A DNA stretch of 11,707 nucleotides, taken from positions 1 to 11,707 of the forward strand of contig DASYIL010000040.1 of NCBI GenBank assembly GCA_035997545.1, read 5' to 3'. Below, in pieces: positions 1 through 5,846 of the stretch. The stretch's first letter is position 1. Each line of letters begins with the position of its first letter. The DNA is from GCA-003244245 sp035997545. Its GTDB lineage: Bacteria > Actinomycetota > Actinomycetes > Mycobacteriales > Pseudonocardiaceae. Below the pieces are notes generated by a model. The model was not told the DNA's origin. It was given only the letters and a program-made list of their open reading frames with translations, and did not search any database. The position numbers and the translations under genes are program-made.

Positions 1-1553
1 CCGGGATGGCAAGCGGCGAGCAGCACCGCAGCCACCGCCAACCCGCCGCCGAGCACCAGGCCGGCCGCCGCGCCGGTGTCGGTCAGCCCCCGCCACCAGA
101 TGCCCAGCACCAGCAGGGGGCAAAATGATGAGGCAGCCACCGCAAAGGCCAGCCCGACGCCCTGGGCCAGGTCCAGCGATGACACGGCAAGCGCAAAGGC
201 CAGCGGAACCGACCAGGCCACCAAGGTGGCGGTCCGGAAGCCCCGGAGCCGGCCGGGCAGAACGTCGGTGGACAGCACTCCGGCGACACTGGTCACCAGC
301 CCTGACGCGGCGGACACGATGGCAGCGAACGCGCCCGCGGCGATCAGCGCGGTGAGCAGTTGCGCCGGCCAGCCGCCCAACGCCGCCAGGGGCAGCGCCA
401 GCACCGCGCGGTCGGTGTCCCCGGTGACCAGCAGGTGCGGGGCGTAGAGCCGGGCGAGCCACCCGGAGATCATCGGGAACAGGTAGAACAGGCCGAGCAA
501 CGCCAGCACCATCAGCGTGGTATTTCGCGCCGCACGACCGTCGGGATTGGTGTAGTAGCGACCCAGCACGTGTGGCAGCCCCATGGTTCCCAGCAGCAGC
601 GCCACGATGAGCGAATACGTGGCCAGCAGCGGGTAGCGGCCGTCGCTCGTCGGGCTGCCCATCGGACGCAGCCAGCTGTCATTGTTCACCACGGCGCCGC
701 TGATTACCGGAACCCGGCTACCCGCGTCGAAATGCAATGTGGTGCCCTTGGCGACGTGGTGCTCATCGGGTAGCCAGGTCACCGTCGCCGCGACGGGATC
801 CCCGATGGTGCTGATCTTCAGCACCATCGGCTCCCTGACCTGAAGCACGACATCGTGGTCGAGACGGACGGTGGTGGCCTTGGCGAAAGACGGTGGCGCC
901 GAGTCGCGCAGCGAGTCCCTGAACCCCTTGTTCTCGCTGGCGTAATGGATCAGCAACACGAAGACCGGCACGGCAAGCGCGGTCAGCTTGATCCAGTACT
1001 GGAAAGCCTGCACGACGGTGATCGAGCGCATCCACCCGGTGTAGATGTTGAACGTCACGATCACCATGACCACCGCGGCGCCCACCCACGTCGGATAATC
1101 CGACAACGTGGCGATGATGAGCCCAGCGCCTTGCAGCTGCGGCACCAGGTAAAGCCAGCCGATGATAATGACGAAGGCAGTGCAGATCCGGCGCAGCGGT
1201 ACCGAATCCAACCGCACCTCGGCGAAGTCGGGCAGGGTGTACGCGCCAGACCGACGCAGTGGCGCGGCCACGAACAGCAGTAGCGCGAGGTATCCCGCGG
1301 TGAACCCCACCGGGTACCACAGCGCGTCCACCCCGCCTTTGAGCACCATACCGGCGATCCCGAGGAAGGACGCGGCGGACAGGAACTCCCCGGAGATCGC
1401 CGCGGCGTTCCAGCGCGGCCCCACGGTTCGGGAGGCCACCAGGAAGTCCGAGGTCGACCGGGCCCTCGCCCCGTAGAGTCCGGTGACCGCGGTGACCGCG
1501 GCGACGGCGACCATCGCGGCGACGGTGACGCGGAAGTCAGCCTCGGGGACCAC
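1..1553 (-). CDS. Cation/acetate-type sodium:solute symporter (SSS family, ActP/MctC-like), 3' end cut by the window
   Basis: An open frame runs from a GTG at 1553 off the left edge, giving 517 residues with the C-terminus missing. It is predicted to import short monocarboxylates (acetate, pyruvate or propionate) with Na+ or H+ across the cytoplasmic membrane. Family signatures are ISGEFLSAASFLGIAG (about 53-68), TLPDFAEVR (106-114), GLPHVLGRYYTNPDGRAAR (325-343) and AAIVSAASGLVTSVAG (410-425), spread over many hydrophobic helices. ActP/MctC proteins are about 550 aa, so roughly 30 residues are probably lost. A hydrophilic insert of about 95 residues (210-305) lies between two membrane segments and is probably extracytoplasmic. 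The GTG start is 7 nt after the DUF485 stop, so the two genes are likely cotranscribed and translationally coupled. An ATG 13 codons further in is less likely because it would cut into the first helix. The substrate is inferred from family and context. Confidence 0.93.
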   Translation of the reverse strand, partial: MVPEADFRVTVAAMVAVAAVTAVTGLYGARARSTSDFLVASRTVGPRWNAAAISGEFLSAASFLGIAGMVLKGGVDALWYPVGFTAGYLALLLFVAAPLRRSGAYTLPDFAEVRLDSVPLRRICTAFVIIIGWLYLVPQLQGAGLIIATLSDYPTWVGAAVVMVIVTFNIYTGWMRSITVVQAFQYWIKLTALAVPVFVLLIHYASENKGFRDSLRDSAPPSFAKATTVRLDHDVVLQVREPMVLKISTIGDPVAATVTWLPDEHHVAKGTTLHFDAGSRVPVISGAVVNNDSWLRPMGSPTSDGRYPLLATYSLIVALLLGTMGLPHVLGRYYTNPDGRAARNTTLMVLALLGLFYLFPMISGWLARLYAPHLLVTGDTDRAVLALPLAALGGWPAQLLTALIAAGAFAAIVSAASGLVTSVAGVLSTDVLPGRLRGFRTATLVAWSVPLAFALAVSSLDLAQGVGLAFAVAASSFCPLLVLGIWWRGLTDTGAAAGLVLGGGLAVAAVLLAACHP

Positions 1554-1560
1554 GCTGCGC

Positions 1561-2004
1561 TCAGCTCTGCACCATCTCGGTGAATTCCCGCTCGTTATGG
1601 TCGGCGCTGCGATTGTAGGACCAGGCCACCGCGACGAAGAACGGGTAGACCGCGAATCCGAGCAGCAGCCACGGCAGCCGTAACCCAAAGACGCTGATTG
1701 TGCCCAGCGACCGCACCAGCAGGAACGTGACGGGAATACTCCCCAGGATCACCACGGTGAGCAGAATGAGCCGGATCGCCAGGAGCAGCTGCGCCCGCAT
1801 CAGCTGGCGGACCCACTCCTCTCCGACTCCGGTCTGCTCCTCCAACTCGGCGAGCGCGCGCACCACCCGGCGGCTACTGCGCCGCTGCGCCAGCACGATC
1901 CGTTCCCGTTTGCCACTCTTGGTCTTGCCGGCGGATGCGACCGTAGCGGCTTCCTCCAGGGCTTCCCACGGGTCGTCAGGCGGGCTGGCTCCGTCAGTGT
2001 TCAT
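1561..2004 (-). CDS. DUF485 family small membrane protein, partner of the symporter
   Basis: This 147-aa protein has a long charged cytoplasmic N-terminus (1-70, rich in K, R and E), two membrane helices (about 72-97 and 103-128) and a short charged tail. The second helix carries the DUF485 pattern LPWLLLGFAVYPFFVAVAW, followed by the polar stretch SYNRSADHNEREF. In enterobacteria (yjcH-actP) and corynebacteria (cg0952-mctC) a DUF485 protein is encoded directly upstream of the acetate/monocarboxylate symporter. The same arrangement is seen here, so an accessory role in transporter assembly or function is the best guess; its biochemistry is not established. The ATG at 2004 overlaps the upstream regulator's TGA as ATGA, which implies translational coupling. 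The N-terminal extension is longer than in the enterobacterial protein. Confidence 0.9.
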   Translation of the reverse strand: MNTDGASPPDDPWEALEEAATVASAGKTKSGKRERIVLAQRRSSRRVVRALAELEEQTGVGEEWVRQLMRAQLLLAIRLILLTVVILGSIPVTFLLVRSLGTISVFGLRLPWLLLGFAVYPFFVAVAWSYNRSADHNEREFTEMVQS

Positions 2005-2016
2005 CGGTGTTCATCG
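1997..2016. repeat. Exact tandem 10-bp duplication at the regulator/DUF485 junction
   Basis: The plus strand reads gtgttcatcg twice in succession (1997-2006 and 2007-2016). The repeat carries both the last codons of the response regulator and the DUF485 start, so it creates the ATGA overlap and a second ATG (2012-2014) out of frame with DUF485. From that second ATG a six-residue frame (MNTDEH) ends just inside the DUF485 gene. It looks like a slippage duplication; any function is speculative. Confidence 0.6.
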
Positions 2017-2825
2017 GGACGTGTCCAGCCCTGTTTGGCCGCGCGTACCAAGCGGTCCTTGAGCTCACGGGTGTGTCGCCGGCTGACCGGGAGTTCCGCG
2101 GCATCGTCCCCGCTGCCCACTCGCACCACGTAGCCCGACGACGACATGCGCAGCTCGGTGACCAGCGGCAGAGCGACCAGAAAGGAGCGGTGGATACGCA
2201 CGAAGCCGGCGTCGGACCAGCGGTCCTCCAACTGGGACAACGGGATCCGGACCAGATGGCTGCCCTCGCCGGTGTGCAGCCGCGCGTAGTCGCCCTGCGC
2301 CTCCACCCACCGCACCGACGAGCGTGGCACCAGCTTGGTGGTGCCGGCCAGCTCGACTGGGATAACCTCGTCCTCGCCGCCCTGCTCCTCGACCGAGGCG
2401 GCCGTGTTGCGCCGGGACTGCACGATCCGCCGCATCGTGTTGGCCAGCCGCTCCGGGCTCACCGGCTTCGTCAGGTAGTCGGCCGCGCCGATGTCGAACG
2501 CTTCGATCGCCTTGTTCTCGTAGGCGGTGACGAATACGACCACCGGCGGGTCGGGGATCGTAGCGAGCACCCGGGCCAGATCCAGGCCGTTCAGTCCGGG
2601 CATCCGGATGTCCAGGAACACGACGTCCACCCGGACGGACGGCGCGCCGTTGGTGGCGCGTTTGTCGGCTCGCAACACCGTCAACGCCTCGGTGGCGCTG
2701 AATGCCTTGAGCACGGTGCCGATCCTGGGCTCGCCTTCGAGGACCTCTAGCAGGAGGGCCATCGGTCCCGGCTCGTCGTCCACGGCGAGCACGACAAGGC
2801 CGGGGTTGCTGTCGTTGCCGCTCAT
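2001..2825 (-). CDS. LytTR-family response regulator (LytR/AlgR type)
   Basis: This 274-aa protein has an N-terminal receiver (about 10-130) and a C-terminal LytTR DNA-binding domain (about 165-268). The receiver is canonical: acidic pair D16/D17, phospho-acceptor D72 in VVFLDIRMPG, T100 in FVTAYEN and K120 in ADYLTKPV. The LytTR part shows VRWVEAQGDYARLHT and FVRIHRSFLV, typical of the family. It should bind direct-repeat operators when phosphorylated by the LytS-type kinase encoded two genes upstream, and a likely target is its own operon with the DUF485 and symporter genes. The ATG at 2825 was chosen because GGAAGG lies 6 nt upstream. The frame stays open much further upstream, but that extension runs through the peptidase gene and has no domain features. 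The gene overlaps DUF485 by ATGA. Confidence 0.94.
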   Translation of the reverse strand: MSGNDSNPGLVVLAVDDEPGPMALLLEVLEGEPRIGTVLKAFSATEALTVLRADKRATNGAPSVRVDVVFLDIRMPGLNGLDLARVLATIPDPPVVVFVTAYENKAIEAFDIGAADYLTKPVSPERLANTMRRIVQSRRNTAASVEEQGGEDEVIPVELAGTTKLVPRSSVRWVEAQGDYARLHTGEGSHLVRIPLSQLEDRWSDAGFVRIHRSFLVALPLVTELRMSSSGYVVRVGSGDDAAELPVSRRHTRELKDRLVRAAKQGWTRPDEHR

Positions 2826-2831
2826 CGACCG

Positions 2832-2837
2832 CCTTCC
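2832..2837 (-). promoter_or_regulatory. Ribosome binding site of the LytTR regulator
   Basis: GGAAGG on the minus strand lies 6 nt before the ATG at 2825. It decides between this start and the much longer open frame upstream. Confidence 0.6.
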
Positions 2838-2844
2838 GCTATCC

Positions 2845-2861
2845 GGTTTCCCCCCGAAACC
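2845..2861 (-). promoter_or_regulatory. Perfect inverted repeat in the leader of the LytTR regulator
   Basis: GGTTTC and GAAACC form a perfect 6-bp stem around a 5-nt homopolymeric C/G loop, 20-36 nt upstream of the regulator start and just above its ribosome binding site. It lies in the 107-nt gap between the peptidase stop and the regulator. It could be an mRNA hairpin or a protein-binding dyad. No T-tract follows, so a terminator is unlikely. Confidence 0.4.
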
Positions 2862-2932
2862 AACAATCCTGCCCATGACTGGGATCTCTGTCCACGGGTT
2901 GGCGCGTAGCGCTGACCGTAAGGCCAGCCGGT

Positions 2933-3808
2933 CTACAGGCCGAAGCGGGACCAGGTGGCGCGGTGCTCGAGCGCCTCGAGAACGGCCAACGCGGAATCCG
3001 GGCCGCGGTACCCGCTCGGTGAGATCGCCGCGGGGCGTAGCCCCAGCCGCGCCAGCAGCGGCCGGCGTGCCTCGACGGTGATGATCTCTACGTCTGGGTA
3101 GCGCTTGGCGATCTCCCCACGCATCGTGCCCAGCCGGTCGACCAGGCCCAGCTCCAGGGCCCGGCGACCGGTCCACACCTCGCCGGTGAACAGGTCTTGT
3201 TCGGCAGCGGCCAGCGCCTCGCCGCGGCGGGTGCATACCCACTCGCGGAACATGCCGTGCAGTTCGGTCTGCATGCTGCGCAGCCACGCCACGTCGTCCT
3301 CCCGCTCGGGCAGGAACGGGTCGAGCCGGGCTTTGTTCGCCCCGGCGGTGTACAGCCGCCGCTCGATCCCGAAGCGCTCCAGCAGGCCGTGTAGCCCGAA
3401 GCCCTGGCTGACCACCCCAATCGAGCCGACCAGCGAGGTGGGGTGGGCAACGATCTCATCAGCGGCACAGGCCAGCCAATACCCGCCGGAGGCGGCAACG
3501 TCCTCGCAGAACGCCAGCACCGGTACGCTCTTGTGGTCAGCCAGGCCGCGAATCCGATCGGCTACCAACGCCGACTGCGTGGCCGAGCCACCCGGTGAGT
3601 TGATCGACAGCGCAACCGCCCGCAACCGATCGTAACCGAAGGCGCGCGCCAGCACCGTGTCCACCGCGGCCAGGTTGATCACTCCTCGGCCCAGCGGCGA
3701 TGGCGCCGGGGTGATCACGCCGTGCAGTTTCACCGCGGCTACCACCGGGCCGCGCTCCCGCTGGGCGCCGGGCAAGGGCAGCCGCGAGGTCAGGTCCTTG
3801 ACGTCCAT
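2933..3808 (-). CDS. S49 family peptidase, SppA/SohB-like, without a membrane anchor
   Basis: This 291-aa serine peptidase belongs to the crotonase-like S49 fold. Visible signatures are AVALSINSPGGSATQSALVA (64-83), the nucleophile region CEDVAASGGYWLACAADEI with S107 the expected catalytic serine, the stretch TSLVGSIGVV (124-133), and K159 in GANKARLDPF as the expected general base. Later parts fit the family as well (FTGEVWTGRRALELGLVDRLG). The length matches single-domain bacterial SppA proteins, but there is no signal peptide or N-terminal membrane helix: the protein begins MDVKDLTSRLP and goes straight into the first beta strand. It is therefore predicted to be cytosolic or peripherally membrane-associated. 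It lies 69 nt after the sensor kinase and 107 nt before the response regulator, on the same strand. TAGG lies 8 nt before the ATG at 3808. The substrate is unknown; degrading signal-peptide remnants is the family role. Confidence 0.92.
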   Translation of the reverse strand: MDVKDLTSRLPLPGAQRERGPVVAAVKLHGVITPAPSPLGRGVINLAAVDTVLARAFGYDRLRAVALSINSPGGSATQSALVADRIRGLADHKSVPVLAFCEDVAASGGYWLACAADEIVAHPTSLVGSIGVVSQGFGLHGLLERFGIERRLYTAGANKARLDPFLPEREDDVAWLRSMQTELHGMFREWVCTRRGEALAAAEQDLFTGEVWTGRRALELGLVDRLGTMRGEIAKRYPDVEIITVEARRPLLARLGLRPAAISPSGYRGPDSALAVLEALEHRATWSRFGL

Positions 3809-3812
3809 TCGG

Positions 3813-3844
3813 CCAGCCTACGGATGCCGGTCGGCTGGTCCGAC
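3813..3844 (-). promoter_or_regulatory. Two overlapping stem-loops in the leader of the S49 peptidase gene
   Basis: In the minus-strand transcript GTCGG (3844-3840) can pair with CCGAC (3834-3830) around a 5-nt loop. Alternatively CCAGCC (3838-3833) can pair with GGCTGG (3818-3813), which overlaps the G-rich part of the presumed ribosome binding site. The two pairings share bases and exclude each other. This is a candidate translational switch only; neither stem is long. Confidence 0.3.
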
Positions 3845-3877
3845 AGTGGTGATGGGGCGGGGGTATCGGGTGCGTGG

Positions 3878-5116
3878 CTACGCGCTCACCGACGGTTGCG
3901 CCCGCGATGGGCTTGGCGTCGGTGGAGCGATGGCGCGCACCCCGCGGCTGAACTTGGGTATCCGCATGCTGACCTTGGTGCCCTGTCCCGGCCCGGTCTC
4001 GACCATCAGCCCACAGTCGTCGCCGAAGGCCGTGTGTAGCCGGTCGTGCACGTTGCCCAGCCCGACATGCGCGCCGGACAGGTGAGAGTCGGTCATCTCG
4101 TCGCGGAGCCGGGCCGGATCCATCCCGACGCCGTCGTCCTCCACGCTGATCACGCACTCCGCGCCGGCGTCCGCGGCCACGACCGACACGGTGCCGCCGC
4201 CGGGTTTGCTGGCCAGGCCGTGCCGCACCGCGTTCTCCACCAGCGGCTGCAACGCCAGGAACGGCAGCACTACCGGCAGCACTTCGGGTGCGATCTGCAG
4301 CTTGACGTGCAACCGATCCCCGTACCGGGCCTTCTCCAGGATCAGGTAGCGGTCGATGTTGTTGAGTTCCTCGGCAAGCGTGGTGAACTCCCCGGCGGTT
4401 CGGAAGGAGTACCGAGTGAACTCGGCGAACTCCATGAGTAGCTCGCGGGCCTCCTCCGGGTCCGTCTTAATGCACGAGGAGATCGTGGTCAGCGCGTTGT
4501 AGATGAAGTGCGGGGAGATCTGCGCGCGCAGCGCCCGTACCTCGGCATGGGCCAGCCGGGACCGGGACTCGTCGAGCTCGGCGAGCTCGAGTTGGCTGGA
4601 GACGTATCGGGCGACCTCGGCGGTGGCCCGCATGACCCCGGTCACCGCGTTGCGCTGACTGACCACCCCGAAGGTCCCGACGACGCTGCCGTCCACCTCC
4701 AGCGGAGAGACGATGACGGCGCGAATCGGGCAGTCGGCGCGCCCGCAGTTCATCTCGCGCTGGCCGCGGACCTGCTGGCGGCCGGTGCTCGCCACCTGGA
4801 ACGCCGCCTCGGCGAGCCATTCGGCGTGATGCTGATACTGGATTTCGCCATCCCAGGCCAGCATCACGCTTTCGTCGTTGGTCAGCGCGACGGCTGCACA
4901 GTTGAGCAATGTCCGCAGGTGCGGCGCTGCGGCGGTGGCCGAGCCGGCCGACAAGCCATCCCGCAGCGGCGGTGAGGCCTGCCCCATGGTGTGCAGCGCG
5001 GTGTAGGTGGCACGATCGGTGTCGGTGTCAAACGCTCGGCGGGTGTGTACCCAGTACAACAATCCAGCAGCCAACGCCGCGGGTAGGAGCACGGCGAGTG
5101 CCGCCAACAGGGTCAC
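3878..5116 (-). CDS. LytS-type sensor histidine kinase with GAF-like sensor domain
   Basis: This 412-aa protein has one N-terminal membrane helix (about 2-23), a GAF-like region (about 50-175) containing C124 and C129 in NCGRADCP and the strand IRAVIVSPLEVDGSVVGTFG, then a His_kinase region with the phospho-acceptor H203 in RAQISPHFIYNAL, and a HATPase domain with LQPLVENAVRHG (N295), VEDDGVGMDP (D328) and HVGLGNVHDRL. A Pro/Ser-rich tail ends the protein. The HFIYNAL motif marks the LytS/YehU class, which pairs with LytTR regulators; one follows two genes downstream. The 5TM-LYT sensor module of classic LytS is absent, so sensing should be through the single helix or the cytosolic GAF-like domain. 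The GTG at 5116 was chosen because it opens the membrane helix. The frame continues upstream to 5269, but that part overlaps the preceding gene and is featureless. The ribosome binding site is weak. Confidence 0.92.
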   Translation of the reverse strand: MTLLAALAVLLPAALAAGLLYWVHTRRAFDTDTDRATYTALHTMGQASPPLRDGLSAGSATAAAPHLRTLLNCAAVALTNDESVMLAWDGEIQYQHHAEWLAEAAFQVASTGRQQVRGQREMNCGRADCPIRAVIVSPLEVDGSVVGTFGVVSQRNAVTGVMRATAEVARYVSSQLELAELDESRSRLAHAEVRALRAQISPHFIYNALTTISSCIKTDPEEARELLMEFAEFTRYSFRTAGEFTTLAEELNNIDRYLILEKARYGDRLHVKLQIAPEVLPVVLPFLALQPLVENAVRHGLASKPGGGTVSVVAADAGAECVISVEDDGVGMDPARLRDEMTDSHLSGAHVGLGNVHDRLHTAFGDDCGLMVETGPGQGTKVSMRIPKFSRGVRAIAPPTPSPSRAQPSVSA

Positions 5117-5225
5117 GAAGCTATCGTCGCGGTCCGGACACCAGGTGGCAACGATGGGCGGCCCCTGTGTCGCTCTCGGGTGCACTCTGGGCGGGGGCTG
5201 AGCGCCTGTGCCGGTGCCCGCTTGG

Positions 5226-5636
5226 CTAGGTGGACGGCAGCGTCCGCGCAGCCTCGGGCGAGGTGACACCGGCCGCGACCCAGCTGGCCGCCGCGTCGGC
5301 TGAGTACCCGCCCTGCACCCATCGGGCGGTGAGCACCATCGGGTGGACCCGGCTCTCGTCGGCGGTGTCGTCGTCAGAAGCGTTAGCGAGCAGCCGCGCC
5401 ACTCGCATGACCTCGGGATCTCGGGTGACGTAGCCGATCAGCCGACGGCTGCGGGCTCGCGGCGGTGACTCGACCGGGTCGGCCGGAAACAACAGCAGGC
5501 CACGTTCCCCGAGCAGGTCGGCGGTCTGATGTTCCGGAGCTGGCTGCTGGGTCGGCACCCCGGAGCAGATCCACTCCACCGCAGGGCCAGCCAGTGCCGC
5601 CTCGTCAATCCACCGTAGCTCCACCGTCCAGGACAT
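5226..5636 (-). CDS. Hypothetical 136-aa protein
   Basis: I do not recognise this family. The ATG at 5636 gives MSWTVELRWIDEAAL and a soluble 136-aa acidic protein with no signal peptide or membrane helix. A central block RRLIGYVTRDPEVMRVARLL (64-83) looks like folded sequence. The C-terminal part (104-131) is Trp/Ala-rich with two successive short helical motifs of similar shape, WVQGGYSADAAASWV and AAGVTSPEAA, resembling small helix-turn-helix or UBA-like repeats. Frame bias and codon use match the neighbours, so it is probably real. The frame is open to 5732, but the upstream 32 codons translate a large hairpin and look non-coding. GGTGGGG abuts the ATG, so initiation may be inefficient or structure-dependent. 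It ends 109 nt before the sensor kinase, on the same strand; a functional link is not shown. Confidence 0.7.
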   Translation of the reverse strand: MSWTVELRWIDEAALAGPAVEWICSGVPTQQPAPEHQTADLLGERGLLLFPADPVESPPRARSRRLIGYVTRDPEVMRVARLLANASDDDTADESRVHPMVLTARWVQGGYSADAAASWVAAGVTSPEAARTLPST

Positions 5637-5640
5637 CCCC

Positions 5641-5690
5641 ACCGAGCAACACCACGAGGCGGCGAACACACAGCTAGTGGTGTTCTCGGT
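5641..5690 (-). promoter_or_regulatory. Long bulged hairpin directly upstream of the 136-aa gene
   Basis: Arms 5642-5655 (ccgagcaacaccac) and 5677-5689 (gtggtgttctcgg) are complementary over 13 bp with one bulged C, and the outer A/T pair extends this to 14 bp. The loop is 21 nt. In the transcript the 3' arm ends 4 nt before the ATG at 5636, so the stem could control access to the start. CTCGG at 5685-5689 can instead pair with CCGAG at 5693-5697, an alternative small hairpin. There is no T-tract. It may be an operator, a translational control element or a bidirectional stop. Confidence 0.55.
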
Positions 5691-5846
5691 AGCCGAGCGG
5701 TAGGTGGGGTGCAGTGGTGGGGGCCGGACCACAAGTCAGAAGCCAACTCCGCCTGGGCGCTACACGGCACCGCTGGAGGGGTGGTGAAAGGATTCTCATC
5801 ACTCCGATGCGATCTCGAGCCGTCTCGGCCATCAACGTGGTCGCAT
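5691..5846. other. Intergenic stretch between the 136-aa gene leader and the DNA glycosylase
   Basis: Together with the hairpin just described, this makes a 210-nt gap. I see no convincing coding frame on either strand, no tRNA-like T-arm and no strong terminator after the glycosylase stop at 5847. A promoter for the 136-aa gene presumably lies here, but no clear -35/-10 pair is visible. Confidence 0.4.

Noticed and set aside
2826..3287. 154-residue N-terminal extension of the LytTR regulator frame
   Set aside because: It overlaps the peptidase gene in another frame, is Arg/Pro/Gly-rich with no domain, and the internal ATG at 2825 has a good ribosome binding site and the normal receiver beginning.
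5117..5269. 51-residue N-terminal extension of the sensor kinase
   Set aside because: It overlaps the end of the preceding gene and is featureless and Pro/Arg-rich; the GTG at 5116 opens the membrane helix directly.
5637..5732. Upstream extension of the 136-aa protein to a GTG at 5732
   Set aside because: The extra residues translate the hairpin arms and loop and look non-coding; the ATG at 5636 gives a plausible protein start.
5807..5846. ATGCGA...TCGCAT pairing after the glycosylase stop as a terminator
   Set aside because: Six pairs around a 28-nt gap with only a weak inner CGAG/CTCG stem and no T-tract; too weak to call.
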